Shown here: positions 17,835-27,787 of the stretch, in pieces
How the letters are laid out: each line of letters begins with the position of its first letter
How positions within the stretch are numbered: the stretch's first letter is position 1
Assembly: GCF_011801145.1 (NCBI RefSeq)
Contig: NZ_CP046172.1
Span: 62,001-126,000 of the forward strand
Length of the DNA: 64,000 nucleotides
From: Nocardia arthritidis
GTDB lineage: Bacteria; Actinomycetota; Actinomycetes; Mycobacteriales; Mycobacteriaceae
Direction of reading: 5' to 3'
The notes under the pieces: model-generated
Seen by the model: only the letters and a program-made list of their open reading frames with translations
The model's database searches: none
What the model was told of the DNA's origin: nothing
Translations under genes and position numbers: made by a program

Positions 17835-18422
17835 ATGCGGGCGTTGCTGGTGTCGGTGTTGTCGGTGGCGCTGCTGGTGTTGGCGCCCGATAGCGCGAAC
17901 GCGACGCCGGGCGGGCCGGATTCCGGCCCGCTGGACCGGCTGGTGGCGCTGGTCGCGGACCGGCTCGACACCGCCGACGCGGTGGCCGCGGCTAAATGGG
18001 CGACGGCCGAACGCAGCGGAACCCCGCCGGTCATCGACGATCCGGCCCGTGAGGCGGATGTCTACGATTCGATGGCTCGGCTGGGCGAGCGGCTGGATCT
18101 GCCCGAAAACTGGATCAGGCAGGTCTTTTTCGGTCAGATCGAGGCCAATAAGGTGGTGCAGCGCGGGCTGATCGCGGGCTGGCGCTTCGATCCGGCGGGC
18201 GCGCCCACCGCGCCGCCGGACCTGTCGTCGGTGCGGCCGCGGATCGATCGGCTTAATGCCGAGATCGTCGACGAGGTCGCGGCCCATCGGGGCGAGCTGT
18301 CCGGCCCGGATTGTGCGGAGCGGTTGGCGCACAGCGTATTCGGTGCCTTCGCGACCTGGCGCGATGATGCGCTGCACCGGGTCGCGCTGGTCCGGGCGAC
18401 CACGGTGCTGTGTGCACCGTAA
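17835..18422 (+). CDS. Secreted chorismate mutase, AroQ-gamma type
   Basis: A 195-residue exported chorismate mutase like M. tuberculosis Rv1885c. The signal peptide is residues 1-23 ending in NANA or SANA-type small residues (cut before TPGG). The all-helical catalytic fold follows: DRLVALVADRL and ADAVAAAKWATAE give the first Arg and the Lys; the helix GQIEANKVVQRG aligns with the M. tuberculosis helix bearing Thr105 and Glu109, with Asn and Gln in those places (Gln as in E. coli). Two Cys near the end (SGPDCAE and TVLCAP) likely form the known disulfide. It converts chorismate to prephenate outside the cytoplasm; the purpose of that is not established. Confidence 0.88.
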   Translation: MRALLVSVLSVALLVLAPDSANATPGGPDSGPLDRLVALVADRLDTADAVAAAKWATAERSGTPPVIDDPAREADVYDSMARLGERLDLPENWIRQVFFGQIEANKVVQRGLIAGWRFDPAGAPTAPPDLSSVRPRIDRLNAEIVDEVAAHRGELSGPDCAERLAHSVFGAFATWRDDALHRVALVRATTVLCAP

Positions 18423-18444
18423 AGGCGATTCGTCCGTCTTTTGG

Positions 18445-18480
18445 TAGGCAGTATGCCTAGAAATATCGCCGCAATATTTC
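18445..18480 (+). terminator. Paired hairpins after chorismate mutase
   Basis: TAGGC-AGTAT-GCCTA (18445-18459) is followed directly by GAAATAT-N7-ATATTTC (18460-18480). The second stem is strikingly AT-rich for this genome. They could end the upstream transcript or be protein sites. Confidence 0.4.
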
Positions 18481-18847
18481 CGGAACGGCATCTCTTCTGT
18501 CGGTTTCGCGACATCCGCGGCGCGTCGGGATGCCCGTGACCAGTGTGTCCAATCCCACTCCCTGCTGTTTGCTAGTCATGTGCTGAAAGCCACAGAGCGC
18601 GAAACAGTCCGGACGGTCGGATCACTGCCCGGGCATGTCACGGGCTTGTTGGAAATCTCTCACCAGATATCGGTTTGGTTAGCCGCCGAGCCGACGGTTT
18701 GTCGGCCGCCGGACCGGGGAAATCACTTTCGACGCAGGTGAGCGGTGTTTCCGGCGCAATGGGATCGACTCGGAACCGGTGGCGCACAATCGTTGTCGGC
18801 CGCTGGTACGCGACGGCGGGGTCTCGATCACGCCGTGGGCGCTGCTT
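18481..18847. other. Gene-free stretch upstream of the gltB leader
   Basis: No coding frame with acceptable composition. A 6-bp hairpin GCCGAC-N5-GTCGGC lies at 18690-18706. I looked for GlnR-type a/b boxes and found none convincing. Confidence 0.4.
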
Positions 18848-18853
18848 TACACT
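18848..18853 (+). promoter_or_regulatory. Candidate -10 element of the gltB leader
   Basis: TACACT within GCTTTACACTGG would start a transcript near 18860, giving a leader of about 445 bases before gltB. No good -35 is visible. Prediction only. Confidence 0.3.
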
Positions 18854-18880
18854 GGACAACGCGCACACGTGGAGGACCTC

Positions 18881-18898
18881 ATGAAGAAGCCCAGCTAG
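18881..18898 (+). CDS. Five-codon leader ORF (MKKPS) before gltB
   Basis: ATG AAG AAG CCC AGC TAG follows a perfect GGAGG (18871-18875) at 5-base spacing, the best ribosome-binding site in this leader. Such a short ORF suggests a leader peptide or translation-coupled control, not a protein with its own function. It is not a proven gene. Confidence 0.4.
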   Translation: MKKPS

Positions 18899-18960
18899 AC
18901 CAGGTTATTAGTGCAACCTTAGTTGGTTGGGCCTCGGACCTGACTTATCGTTTGCTCTTA

Positions 18961-18984
18961 CGCCGAACCCAAAAATGTTCGGCG
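18961..18984 (+). repeat. Leader hairpin upstream of gltB
   Basis: Arms CGCCGAAC and GTTCGGCG with an 8-base loop CCAAAAAT lie about 60 bases after the five-codon ORF. It could be an attenuator stem, but lacks a T tract. Confidence 0.4.
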
Positions 18985-19038
18985 GATCGCCCGCTCGGGC
19001 AGCCCCCAGCGTAGCGGGCGAACACCCGCTCGAAGGTA

Positions 19039-19113
19039 ATGATCGTGTTAGAGATCCGTTACCGACGCAGCACCCACGACGTCGAAAAGCGGGTGGCACA
19101 ACTGGAGACGTGA
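19039..19113 (+). CDS. 24-residue ORF in the gltB leader
   Basis: The ATG at 19039 follows GAAGG (19032-19036) closely and opens a 24-residue frame beginning [10 protein letters not shown] and ending VAQLET, amphipathic and charged. It stops 191 bp before gltB. Function unknown; it may be a second leader peptide or chance. Confidence 0.3.
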   Translation: MIVLEIRYRRSTHDVEKRVAQLET

Positions 19114-19304
19114 CTGCACACAGCGGTGCGAACGTCAGGCTCGCCAGGCGAAAGCCTGCGCAAACCGCGCAGAGCCCGAGAGCACCGCTTATCGAACACC
19201 GAGACCATCAGCGCGGCTGGTTTCCGGAACGTACGGGCGCAGTCTTGATGGAGGCGTTCGACGAAGGCCGTTTCTTCGAAGGCCGATTTCTTGAAGGCAG
19301 AGGC

Positions 19305-22300
19305 ATGACGCAACTACCTGGCCACCGGTCACCCGGCCCCATCGGGCTCTACGACCCCGCGCACGAACACGATGCCTGCGGTGTCGCATTCGTCGTCGAT
19401 ATGCACGGTCGTCGCAGCCGCGACATCGTCGACAAGGCTATTACCGCCCTGCTGAACCTCGAACACCGCGGTGCCGCGGGCGCGGAACCGAATTCCGGTG
19501 ACGGCGCGGGCATCCTGATCCAGGTTCCGGACGCGTTCTTCCGTGCCGTCGTCGACTTCGAGCTGCCCGCCGAGGGTGCGTACGCCACCGGTATCGCCTT
19601 CCTGCCGCAGGCCCGTCGCGAGGCCGCCCGCGCCGCGTACGGCGTGGAGAAGATCGTCAAGGAGGAGGGCCTCGACGTCCTCGGCTGGCGCGAGGTGCCG
19701 ATCGACGAATCCTCGCTCGGCGCGCTCGCCCGCGACGCCATGCCGACGTTCCGGCAGATCTTCATCGCCTCGCCCAAGAACTCCACCGAGCAGCTCTCCG
19801 GTATGGACCTGGAGCGGCGCGCCTACGTCATCCGCAAGCGGGTCGAGCACGAACTCGGCAGCTCGGGCGCCGGTGAGGGCGCGGTCGGCAAGGAATCGGT
19901 GTACTTCCCGAGCCTGTCCGGCCAGACCTTCGTCTACAAGGGCATGTTCACCACCCCGCAGCTGCGCGCGTTCTACCTGGACCTGCAGGACGGCCGGGTG
20001 GAGAGCGCGCTCGGCATCGTGCACTCGCGCTTCTCCACCAACACCTTCCCGTCGTGGCCGCTGGCGCACCCGTTCCGCCGGGTCGCGCACAACGGTGAGA
20101 TCAACACGGTCACCGGTAACGAGAACTGGATGCGCGCGCGAGAAGCGCTGCTGCACAGTGACATCTTCGGCACCGACTCCGCCGGCAACAACCGGCTGGA
20201 GAAGATCTTCCCCATCTGTACCCCGGGGGCCAGCGACACCGCCCGCTTCGACGAGGTGCTGGAGCTGCTGCACCTCGGCGGCCGCAGCCTGCCGCACGCC
20301 GTGCTGATGATGATTCCCGAGGCCTGGGAACGCAACGAGAACATGGACCCGCGACAGCGGGCGTTCTACGAGTACCACTCGATGCTGATGGAGCCGTGGG
20401 ACGGCCCGGCTTCGGTGTGCTTCACCGACGGCACCGTCGTCGGCGCCGTGCTCGACCGCAACGGCCTGCGCCCGAGCCGCGTCTGGGTGACCGACGACGG
20501 CCTGGTCGTGATGGCCTCCGAGGTCGGCGTGCTCGATATCGATCCGTCGAAGGTGGTCCGCAAGGCCCGCCTGCAGCCGGGCCGGATGTTCCTGGTCGAC
20601 ACCGCGCAGGGACGCATCGTCGGCGACGAGGAGATCAAGTCCGAGCTGGCCGCCGAGCACCCGTACCAGGAGTGGCTGGACGCGGGCGTCACCAAGCTGG
20701 CCGATCTGCCCGACCGCCCGCACGTGCACATGTCGCACGACCGGGTGCTGATCCGGCAGCAGATCTTCGGATACACCAACGAAGAGCTGAACCTGCTGAT
20801 CGCGCCGATGGCCAAGACCGGCGGTGAGGCGCTCGGTTCGATGGGCACCGACACCCCGATCGCGGTGCTCTCGGCCCGGCCGCGCCTGCTGTTCGACTAC
20901 TTCTCCCAGCTGTTCGCACAGGTCACCAACCCGCCGCTGGACGCGATCCGGGAAGAGGTCGTCACCAGCCTGAACCGGGCGATCGGCCCGGAGGCCGACC
21001 TGCTGCACCCCGGCCCCGAGTCGTGTAAGCAGATCGCGATCGAGCAGCCGATCCTGGACAACGACGAGCTGGCCAAGCTCATCCACATCAACGACGACGG
21101 CTCGCAGCCCGCGCTGCGGTCGGTGGTCATCCACGGTCTGTACCCGGTCGCCAAGGGCGGCAAGGGACTTCGCCGGGCGCTCAAGGCCATCAACACCCAG
21201 GTGTCGGCGGCCATCGACGGCGGCGCGCGCATCATCGTGCTCTCCGACCGCGAGTCGAACGAGAAACTGGCGCCGATTCCGTCGCTGCTGCTGACCTCCT
21301 CGGTGCACCACCACCTGGTGCGCGAGCGCACTCGCACCAAGGTCGGCCTGGTCGTCGAGGCCGGTGACGCCCGCGAGGTGCACCATATGGCCACCCTGGT
21401 CGGCTTCGGCGCGGCCGCGATCAACCCGTACATGGCCTTCGAGACCATCGAGGACATGCTGGAGCGCGGCGCGATCTCGCTCGGCACCGGCAGCCTGGAG
21501 TCCGACTACCGCAAGGCCGTCGCCAACTTCAACAAGGCGGCGGGCAAGGGTGTGCTGAAGGTGATGTCCAAGATGGGCATCTCCACCATGGCCTCCTACA
21601 ACGGCGCGCAGCTTTTCCAGGTGATCGGTCTGTCGCAGGAACTGGTGGACGAATACTTCACCGGTCTGCGCTCGCACCTGGACGGCATCGGCCTCGAGGA
21701 GATCGCCGCCGATGTCGCCGAGCGGCACAAGCTGGCCTTCCTGGAGAACCGCAATGAGCGCGCGCATCGCGAGCTCGAGGTGGGCGGCGAATACCAGTGG
21801 CGGCGCGAGGGTGAGTACCACCTGTTCAACCCGGACACCGTCTTCAAGCTGCAGCACGCGACCCGCTCGGGTCAGTACTCGATCTTCAAGGAGTACACCA
21901 AGCTGGTCGACGACCAGTCCGAGCGCCTCGCCTCGCTGCGCGGTCTGTTCAAGTTCAAGACCAAGGAGCGCAAGCCGATCTCGATCGACGAGGTCGAGCC
22001 CGCCTCGGAGATCGTGAAGCGGTTCTCCACCGGCGCGATGAGCTACGGCTCGATCTCGTCCGAGGCGCACGAGACCCTCGCCATCGCGATGAACCGCCTC
22101 GGCGGCCGGTCGAATTCGGGTGAGGGCGGCGAGCATCCGGCCCGCTTCGAGGTCGAGGAGAACGGCGACTGGCGGCGTTCGGCGATCAAGCAGGTGGCCT
22201 CCGGCCGCTTCGGCGTCACCGCGCACTACCTGACCAACTGCACCGATATCCAGATCAAGATGGCGCAGGGCGCGAAACCCGGTGAGGGCGGCCAGCTTCC

Positions 22301-23951
22301 GGCGCACAAGGTGTACCCGTGGGTGGCCGAGGTCCGGCACTCCACGCCCGGCGTCGGCCTGATCTCGCCGCCGCCGCACCACGACATCTACTCGATCGAG
22401 GATCTGGCGCAGCTGATCCACGACCTGAAGAATGCGAACCCGCAGGCGCGGATTCACGTGAAACTTGTTGCCGAACCGGGCGTCGGCACCGTCGCCGCCG
22501 GTGTGTCGAAGGCGCACGCCGACGTGGTGCTGATCTCCGGCCACGACGGCGGCACCGGTGCGTCGCCGCTCACCTCGCTGAAGCATGCGGGCGGTCCGTG
22601 GGAGCTCGGCCTGGCCGAGACCCAGCAGACGTTGCTGCTCAACGGACTTCGCGACCGCATCGTCGTGCAGGTGGACGGTCAGATGAAGACCGGCCGCGAC
22701 GTGATGATCGCCGCGCTGCTCGGCGCGGAGGAATTCGGTTTCGCCACAGCGCCTTTGGTGGTGTCGGGCTGCATCATGATGCGCGTGTGCCACCTCGACA
22801 CCTGCCCCGTCGGTGTCGCGACGCAGAATCCGGTGCTGCGCGAACGCTTCACCGGTAAGCCGGAATTCGTCGAGAACTTCATGCTGTTCATCGCCGAAGA
22901 GGTCCGGGAACTGCTGGCGCAGTTGGGCTTCCGCACCTTGAACGAGGCCATCGGCCGGGTCGACATGCTGGATACCACGCGGGCCAAGGCACATTGGAAG
23001 GCCAGCAAGCTGGACCTCTCGCCGATCCTCGACGATGTCGAGACGGCGTTCATGTACCAGGACCGCCGCTGCACCAAGGCGCAGGACCACGGCCTGGACA
23101 AGGCGCTGGACCAGCAGCTGATCGAGCAGAGCCGGGACGCGCTGGAGCGCGGCCAGGCGGTGAAGTTCGAAACCAAGATCACCAATGTGAACCGCACCGT
23201 CGGCACCATGCTCGGCCACGAGGTGACCAAGCTCTACGGCGGAACAGGCCTGCCCGACAACACGATCGACATCACCTTCACCGGTTCGGCGGGTAACAGC
23301 TTCGGCGCGTTCGTCCCGGCCGGTATCACCCTGCGGGTGCACGGTGACGCGAACGACTATGTCGGCAAGGGACTTTCGGGTGGTCACCTGGTGGTCCGTC
23401 CGTCGCAGAACGCACCGGCCGATTTCGTCGCCGAGCAGAACATCATCGCGGGCAACGTGATCCTGTTCGGCGCCACCAGCGGGCGGGCATTCATCCGCGG
23501 TGTCGTCGGCGAGCGATTCGCGGTGCGCAACTCCGGCGCCACCGCGGTGGTCGAGGGCGTCGGCGACCACGGCTGCGAATACATGACCGGCGGCCGGGTG
23601 GTGATCCTGGGTGAGACCGGGCGCAACTTCGGCGCCGGTATGTCCGGCGGTGTGGCATTCGTCTACGACCCGGACGGCACCCTGGCCGACCGGGTGAACC
23701 CGGAGCAGGCGCAGGCGCTGGAGCCGCTCTCGGGCGACGACTTCACGTGGCTGCACGACATCGTCGCGCAGCACCGGGACGAGACGGGTTCCGCTGTGGC
23801 CGAACGCATTCTGAGCGATTGGTCGCAGCAGGTGAACCACTTCGTGAAGGTTATGCCGCGCGAATACAAGAAGGTTTTGCTCGCGATCTCCGAGGCCGAG
23901 AAGAACGGCAAGGATGTCGACGACGCGATCATGGAGGCCGCTCGTGGGTGA
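19305..23951 (+). CDS. gltB: Glutamate synthase large subunit
   Basis: A 1548-residue GOGAT large chain. The class II glutaminase starts after a 24-residue propeptide at Cys25 (DACGVAFV), the N-terminal nucleophile after processing. A central domain, the FMN-binding synthase domain ([19 protein letters not shown]) and the 3Fe-4S Cys set in [12 protein letters not shown] near residues 1156-1167 follow, then the C-terminal beta-helix with GGxxG repeats. The ATG at 19305 gives a length close to M. tuberculosis GltB (1527). An in-frame ATG at 19248 would add an odd [16 protein letters not shown] repeat. It forms glutamate from glutamine and 2-oxoglutarate, with GltD supplying electrons. Long leader upstream; stop overlaps gltD. 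Confidence 0.97.
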   Translation: MTQLPGHRSPGPIGLYDPAHEHDACGVAFVVDMHGRRSRDIVDKAITALLNLEHRGAAGAEPNSGDGAGILIQVPDAFFRAVVDFELPAEGAYATGIAFLPQARREAARAAYGVEKIVKEEGLDVLGWREVPIDESSLGALARDAMPTFRQIFIASPKNSTEQLSGMDLERRAYVIRKRVEHELGSSGAGEGAVGKESVYFPSLSGQTFVYKGMFTTPQLRAFYLDLQDGRVESALGIVHSRFSTNTFPSWPLAHPFRRVAHNGEINTVTGNENWMRAREALLHSDIFGTDSAGNNRLEKIFPICTPGASDTARFDEVLELLHLGGRSLPHAVLMMIPEAWERNENMDPRQRAFYEYHSMLMEPWDGPASVCFTDGTVVGAVLDRNGLRPSRVWVTDDGLVVMASEVGVLDIDPSKVVRKARLQPGRMFLVDTAQGRIVGDEEIKSELAAEHPYQEWLDAGVTKLADLPDRPHVHMSHDRVLIRQQIFGYTNEELNLLIAPMAKTGGEALGSMGTDTPIAVLSARPRLLFDYFSQLFAQVTNPPLDAIREEVVTSLNRAIGPEADLLHPGPESCKQIAIEQPILDNDELAKLIHINDDGSQPALRSVVIHGLYPVAKGGKGLRRALKAINTQVSAAIDGGARIIVLSDRESNEKLAPIPSLLLTSSVHHHLVRERTRTKVGLVVEAGDAREVHHMATLVGFGAAAINPYMAFETIEDMLERGAISLGTGSLESDYRKAVANFNKAAGKGVLKVMSKMGISTMASYNGAQLFQVIGLSQELVDEYFTGLRSHLDGIGLEEIAADVAERHKLAFLENRNERAHRELEVGGEYQWRREGEYHLFNPDTVFKLQHATRSGQYSIFKEYTKLVDDQSERLASLRGLFKFKTKERKPISIDEVEPASEIVKRFSTGAMSYGSISSEAHETLAIAMNRLGGRSNSGEGGEHPARFEVEENGDWRRSAIKQVASGRFGVTAHYLTNCTDIQIKMAQGAKPGEGGQLPAHKVYPWVAEVRHSTPGVGLISPPPHHDIYSIEDLAQLIHDLKNANPQARIHVKLVAEPGVGTVAAGVSKAHADVVLISGHDGGTGASPLTSLKHAGGPWELGLAETQQTLLLNGLRDRIVVQVDGQMKTGRDVMIAALLGAEEFGFATAPLVVSGCIMMRVCHLDTCPVGVATQNPVLRERFTGKPEFVENFMLFIAEEVRELLAQLGFRTLNEAIGRVDMLDTTRAKAHWKASKLDLSPILDDVETAFMYQDRRCTKAQDHGLDKALDQQLIEQSRDALERGQAVKFETKITNVNRTVGTMLGHEVTKLYGGTGLPDNTIDITFTGSAGNSFGAFVPAGITLRVHGDANDYVGKGLSGGHLVVRPSQNAPADFVAEQNIIAGNVILFGATSGRAFIRGVVGERFAVRNSGATAVVEGVGDHGCEYMTGGRVVILGETGRNFGAGMSGGVAFVYDPDGTLADRVNPEQAQALEPLSGDDFTWLHDIVAQHRDETGSAVAERILSDWSQQVNHFVKVMPREYKKVLLAISEAEKNGKDVDDAIMEAARG

Positions 23952-25413
23952 CACGCAGGGATTTCTGAAGCACACTTCGCGTGAGCTCCCGAAGCGGCGG
24001 CCGGTGCCGCTGCGCCTGATGGACTGGAAAGAGGTCTACGAGGAGAACTTCTCCAAGGACACCTTGAAGACCCAGGCCAGCCGCTGCATGGACTGTGGAA
24101 TTCCGTTCTGCCACAACGGTTGTCCGCTGGGCAACCTGATTCCGGAATGGAACGACCTCGTCTACAAGGATCGCTGGCGCGACGGTATCGACCGGCTGCA
24201 CGCCACCAACAACTTCCCGGAATTCACCGGGCGGCTGTGTCCGGCGCCGTGCGAATCGTCCTGCGTGCTGGGCATCAACCAGGACGCGGTGACCATCAAG
24301 CAGGTCGAGGTCGAGCTGATCGAGAACGCCTTCGACGAGGGCTGGGTGACCCCGGTCTACCCGACCCGGTTGACCGGTAAGCGGGTGGCCGTCGTCGGCT
24401 CCGGCCCGGCCGGTCTGGCCGCCGCACAGCAGCTGACCCGTGCAGGCCACACCGTCACGGTGTTCGAGCGGGCCGACCGCATCGGCGGTCTGCTGCGCTA
24501 CGGCATTCCGGAATTCAAGATGGAGAAGCGCTTCATCGACCGCCGCCTCGCGCAGATGGAGGCCGAGGGCACCATCTTCAAGACCGGGGTGAACGTCGGC
24601 GTCGACATCACCGCCGAGCAGCTGCGCGAGCAGTACGACGCGATCGTGCTGGCCGGCGGCGCCACCCTGGCCCGCGACCTGCCGATTCCGGGTCGCGATC
24701 TGGACGGTATCCATCAGGCGATGGAATTCCTGCCGTGGGCCAATCGGGTGCAGCTCGGCGACGACGTCACCGACGCCGACGGGCTGCCGCCGATCCATGC
24801 GAAGGATAAGAAGGTCGTCATCATCGGCGGTGGTGACACCGGCGCCGACTGCCTCGGCACCTCGCACCGGCAGGGCGCGGCGAGCGTGCACCAGTTCGAG
24901 ATCATGCCGCGGCCGCCGGAGGAGCGTGCGACGTCCACCCCGTGGCCGACCTATCCCCTCATGTACCGGGTGTCCTCGGCGCACGAGGAGGGCGGCGAGC
25001 GGGTGTTCTCGGTGAACACCGAGCGTTTCGTCGGCGCGGACGGCAAGGTGACCGGCCTGGAGGCGCACGAGGTCAAGATGGTGAACGGCCGCTTCGAGAA
25101 GGTGGACGGCACCGACTTCACCCTCGAGGCCGACCTGGTGCTGCTCGCCATGGGCTTCGTCGGTCCCGAAAAGCCGGGCCTGCTCACCGATTTGGGCGTC
25201 GGCTACGACCAGCGCGGCAACGTCCAGCGCGACCGGAACTGGGCCACCAACGTCCCCGGCGTATTCGTCGCGGGCGATATGGGCCGCGGCCAGTCCCTGA
25301 TCGTGTGGGCCATCGCCGAGGGCCGCGCCGCCGCGGCCGCCGTCGACAACTACCTGGAGGGTGAGACCGCGCTGCCCGCGCCCATCACCCCCACCATGGT
25401 CGCCCAGCGCTGA
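23944..25413 (+). CDS. gltD: Glutamate synthase small subunit
   Basis: A 489-residue FAD- and NADPH-dependent subunit. The N-terminus carries Cys clusters for 4Fe-4S ([19 protein letters not shown] near residues 45-65, and [10 protein letters not shown] near 100). The FAD site is [13 protein letters not shown] near 157, the NADPH site [13 protein letters not shown] near 297, and the C-terminal FAD motif [14 protein letters not shown] is near 440. The GTG start at 23944 overlaps the gltB stop by 8 bp, giving translational coupling. It passes electrons from NADPH to GltB. A strong terminator follows 13 bp after the stop. Confidence 0.97.
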   Translation: MGDTQGFLKHTSRELPKRRPVPLRLMDWKEVYEENFSKDTLKTQASRCMDCGIPFCHNGCPLGNLIPEWNDLVYKDRWRDGIDRLHATNNFPEFTGRLCPAPCESSCVLGINQDAVTIKQVEVELIENAFDEGWVTPVYPTRLTGKRVAVVGSGPAGLAAAQQLTRAGHTVTVFERADRIGGLLRYGIPEFKMEKRFIDRRLAQMEAEGTIFKTGVNVGVDITAEQLREQYDAIVLAGGATLARDLPIPGRDLDGIHQAMEFLPWANRVQLGDDVTDADGLPPIHAKDKKVVIIGGGDTGADCLGTSHRQGAASVHQFEIMPRPPEERATSTPWPTYPLMYRVSSAHEEGGERVFSVNTERFVGADGKVTGLEAHEVKMVNGRFEKVDGTDFTLEADLVLLAMGFVGPEKPGLLTDLGVGYDQRGNVQRDRNWATNVPGVFVAGDMGRGQSLIVWAIAEGRAAAAAVDNYLEGETALPAPITPTMVAQR

Positions 25414-25426
25414 TCGGCTTCGCTCG

Positions 25427-25465
25427 AAAACGCCTGTGGACAAATCGTCCACAGGCGTTTTTATT
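25427..25465 (+). terminator. gltBD terminator (CCTGTGGA-type hairpin, copy 1)
   Basis: Fifteen-base arms AAAACGCCTGTGGAC and GTCCACAGGCGTTTT with a 5-base loop, then TATT. The A and T tracts on both sides make it a bidirectional terminator shared with the convergent gene at 25511. The stem core recurs at 26674 and 47394. Confidence 0.9.
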
Positions 25466-25510
25466 GTGCGTGCCGCGGCGCCGATCAGGTGAGTTGCCGG
25501 GCGTCGTCCG

Positions 25511-26629
25511 CTATGACAATGTCCGGCGAGCACTTTCGTAGCGGAGGGTGGCGGCGCGTATTTCTTGCACTGTCTCGGCGAGAATGCCGAATTCGCGGTG
25601 GGCGATGCAGGAGAGGCTGATCAGCGGGACCATCGTGTGCTGAAATGCTCGCGGCGTATTGGATCGGATCATCGGGACTCGGTTGTACATCGAATAGTCG
25701 GAGCTCGTATCCCCGATGTCCTGGTAGGCCCAGTGGCACGGCGCGTTTCGGATGAGCGTCTCACCCAGGTAGCGGACCGCGCCGGTCACGAAGGGATCGA
25801 CGACCGTTGATTTGCTCCCTGACCAGCTCGGGAATCGGTCGAAGACGAGGGTTTCCAAGGTATGCAGGGAATCGATGCCGAAGTCGAAGGGGAAATCGCT
25901 CGGTAGGAAACGGATCCGCCAGTCGACCAGTGCCGGGACCATATCGGACAACCACCGGTCGAGGAAGATCTTGGCGGGTTCGGTCATGACCCGCCGATCC
26001 ATCGCCATATACCACTCGAGCGAATCCGGTTCGGCAACAATGAGATTCCCATCCGATGGCGGCTCATCCGGGACGCCGTAGAAGTCGAGGCCGAACGCAT
26101 TGCCGAGCGCGGCGGCCTGTTCGGGCGAGGCCAAGAGGTAGACGTCGTCCCCGAACCGACTGTCCCTGCGACGGATCTGGTGGAACATCCGCGGATCGTT
26201 GCCTCCGGGGTCCAGATCGTTGAACTGCTCCGACACCGACGCCAGGTCGACATAGTCGTCGGACTCGTGGTCGACATACCACCACATCGATTCGCCATTG
26301 CGCCGGAAATGCAGGTATTCATAGTCGTTCTCGATCCGCACCAGCGCGACATCGGAGACCACAACCGCGCCACCCGTGCAATCGACCACATCGTCTTCCA
26401 GCTTGGATCGGTAGTAATCCGCGACGTCGTCGACATCCTCACTGTGGATCGAAATGGCAATGCCGAACTCTGGAATCCAACCGATCACATTCTTTTCGTC
26501 CAGTTCCTCGTCCAAATGCTCCGCCCGCCACTTGGCGATTTCGGCTAGCACCGCCGCGGCCTTCTCCTCCGTCACCATGCCCAGCTCGATCAGCAGTTCG
26601 GCCAGCGCTCGGACGGTCCTTCTCGTCAT
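25511..26629 (-). CDS. Unrecognised 372-residue protein
   Basis: A soluble, acidic protein of no family I recognise. The N-terminal 45 residues are helical (RTVRALAELLIELGMVTEEK). A middle part is rich in Asp, Tyr and Trp (WWYVDHESDDYVDL), and the C-terminal half has FLDRWLSDMVPALVDWRIRFLP and HTLETLVFDRFPSW, suggesting a protein-binding or immunity-like fold. It is less GC-biased at the protein level than its neighbours (more Phe, Tyr, Asn, Ile). Start ATG at 26629 is chosen over upstream codons that would run into the hairpin at 26674. It stands alone, bracketed by two copies of the CCTGTGGA hairpin. Confidence 0.75.
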   Translation of the reverse strand: MTRRTVRALAELLIELGMVTEEKAAAVLAEIAKWRAEHLDEELDEKNVIGWIPEFGIAISIHSEDVDDVADYYRSKLEDDVVDCTGGAVVVSDVALVRIENDYEYLHFRRNGESMWWYVDHESDDYVDLASVSEQFNDLDPGGNDPRMFHQIRRRDSRFGDDVYLLASPEQAAALGNAFGLDFYGVPDEPPSDGNLIVAEPDSLEWYMAMDRRVMTEPAKIFLDRWLSDMVPALVDWRIRFLPSDFPFDFGIDSLHTLETLVFDRFPSWSGSKSTVVDPFVTGAVRYLGETLIRNAPCHWAYQDIGDTSSDYSMYNRVPMIRSNTPRAFQHTMVPLISLSCIAHREFGILAETVQEIRAATLRYESARRTLS

Positions 26630-26673
26630 GCCGCCCGATTGTGGCCCATACCTCCGACATGCCGAACCGATTG

Positions 26674-26702
26674 CGCCTGTGGACAATTCATCCACAGGCG
26701 CG
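26674..26702 (-). terminator. CCTGTGGA-type hairpin, copy 2
   Basis: Eleven-base arms GCGCCTGTGGA and TCCACAGGCGC with a 7-base loop lie 12 bp downstream of the DHFR-like gene on the minus strand. The stem core equals that of the gltBD terminator. Confidence 0.7.
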
Positions 26703-26714
26703 ATCGGTTGGGGA

Positions 26715-27287
26715 CTACGCGACCGCGTAGCGGAGGTAGACGACCCCGTTGTCGAAGATGTTGGATTCGGCGAGGGTCGGGCCGAGGTTGCTCTTCGGGG
26801 CGAAAAGGGGTGTGCCGCCGCCTATTACGACCGGGTGGACGAAGACGCGGTATTCGTCGATCAGGTCTGCGGCGGCGAGCGAGTGGACCAGGACGGGGCT
26901 GGCGAAGATCATGATGGTCTCGCCGTCGGCGGATTTCAGGTCCTGGACGGCGGCGGTGAGGTCGGTGGAGATCAGCCGGGAGTTGTGCCAGTCGGCCGAT
27001 TCCAGGGTGGTGGAGGCGACGACCTTGGCGACATTGTTGACCCAGTCGGCGTGTGCGAGGTCGCTCGCGCCCGCGTCCGGGTTGTCGGGCACCGCGCTCC
27101 AGTGGCCGTACATGCCGAGGTAGGTTTTGCGGCCGTACATCGCGGTGTCCACATCCCCGATGACATGTCCGGCGAAGGCGGAGACCTCCTCGGACATTCC
27201 GGGGAACGTCCATTCGAAGCCCATACCCTCGCCCGAATCGACATAGCCGTCGACGGTCATGTGCTCGAGGGCGACCAGTTTGCGCAT
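26715..27287 (-). CDS. Dihydrofolate reductase family (RibD C-terminal-like) protein
   Basis: A 190-residue protein of the YyaP/YwjB-like reductase group. The N-terminus MRKLVALEHMTVDGYVD is the conserved first strand and substrate loop; MYGRKTYLGM near residue 50 is the NADP-binding turn; ETIMIFASPVLVHSL near 125 matches the GG/AS-x-x-L motif; and VHPVVIGGGTPLF near 150 is the late signature. The start is the ATG at 27287 after GGAAAT. True folate reduction is unlikely, as these proteins lack the DHFR catalytic residues; substrate unknown. Monocistronic, with a hairpin downstream. Confidence 0.9.
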   Translation of the reverse strand: MRKLVALEHMTVDGYVDSGEGMGFEWTFPGMSEEVSAFAGHVIGDVDTAMYGRKTYLGMYGHWSAVPDNPDAGASDLAHADWVNNVAKVVASTTLESADWHNSRLISTDLTAAVQDLKSADGETIMIFASPVLVHSLAAADLIDEYRVFVHPVVIGGGTPLFAPKSNLGPTLAESNIFDNGVVYLRYAVA

Positions 27288-27462
27288 GGTGATTTCCTTT
27301 CACAAGCGGTTGCAGGCTGCAATCACTCGTGTAGACGAGATGGTCCCGCGAAAGTCATCGCCGCCCGGCGATCAATCTTCGGCAGCCATGGCTCACCCGG
27401 TGAGCATCCTGATGTCCGGTCGCCGAGCTGATCGTGAAATCGCCTGCCCGGCTTTGCTATCC

Positions 27463-27520
27463 GTGTGCTGAGGGCTTGGACAACCCCTTAGGCCGTGATT
27501 TCAGCTAACTTTCAGCACAC
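27463..27520. repeat. Nine-base inverted repeat, 40-bp spacing
   Basis: GTGTGCTGA (27463-27471) and TCAGCACAC (27512-27520) are exact complements. TTTT follows the right arm. Possible terminator with large loop or a looping protein site. Confidence 0.35.
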
Positions 27521-27586
27521 TTTTGGTCATGAAAACTGCTCTGGCCTAGGAGGTTTGGGCAACCGACGGAAATTGGACAGGACCGT

Positions 27587-27658
27587 GTGTTCGGATGGCG
27601 TCGGCACGCCCGAACACTTATTGTGTTCAGCGGCGTGCTGTTGATCTTGGCGTGTTCG
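27587..27658. promoter_or_regulatory. Cluster of four GTGTTC half-sites
   Basis: GTGTTC occurs at 27587, 27623 and 27652, and its complement at 27612. Pairs form GAACAC-N5-GTGTTC (27612-27628) and GTGTTCGG-N15-CCGAACAC (27587-27617). This is a typical layout for a dimeric regulator binding in tandem, about 130-200 bp before the cutinase start. Confidence 0.45.
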
Positions 27659-27787
27659 CACGTCATCTCGCTGGGTTGGCAGAGTTAACCCGGTGTGCAC
27701 TGGAACGACATCCGTCGAGTTCAGCATCATAGTGGCAACTTGTCGGGGCGAGTCCCTTGCGAGGGGCGAGGTTTGAACTGGAGCAGT

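Larger units (their letters stand above)
27288..27787. other. 500-bp region upstream of the cutinase gene
   Basis: No believable ORF. It holds a distant 9-base inverted repeat and a cluster of GTGTTC half-sites, both listed, and a -10-like CATAGT near 27727 in front of the cutinase. It reads as a regulatory region for the cutinase gene. Confidence 0.5.

Noticed and set aside
18423..18847. GlnR binding boxes upstream of gltB
   Set aside because: GTCAT...GAAAG-like strings occur but do not match the a/b box spacing well enough.
19329..23975. A 1548-codon open frame on the minus strand, antisense to gltB
   Set aside because: It mirrors gltB codon by codon and encodes an Arg/Gln/His-rich sequence with no domain; it is a GC-bias shadow.
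25427..26702. Insertion sequence flanked by terminal repeats
   Set aside because: The flanking elements are self-complementary hairpins of terminator type, and the enclosed gene is not a transposase.
26715..27287. True folate-metabolism dihydrofolate reductase
   Set aside because: The sequence fits the RibD C-terminal/YyaP-like group and lacks the DHFR active-site acid.
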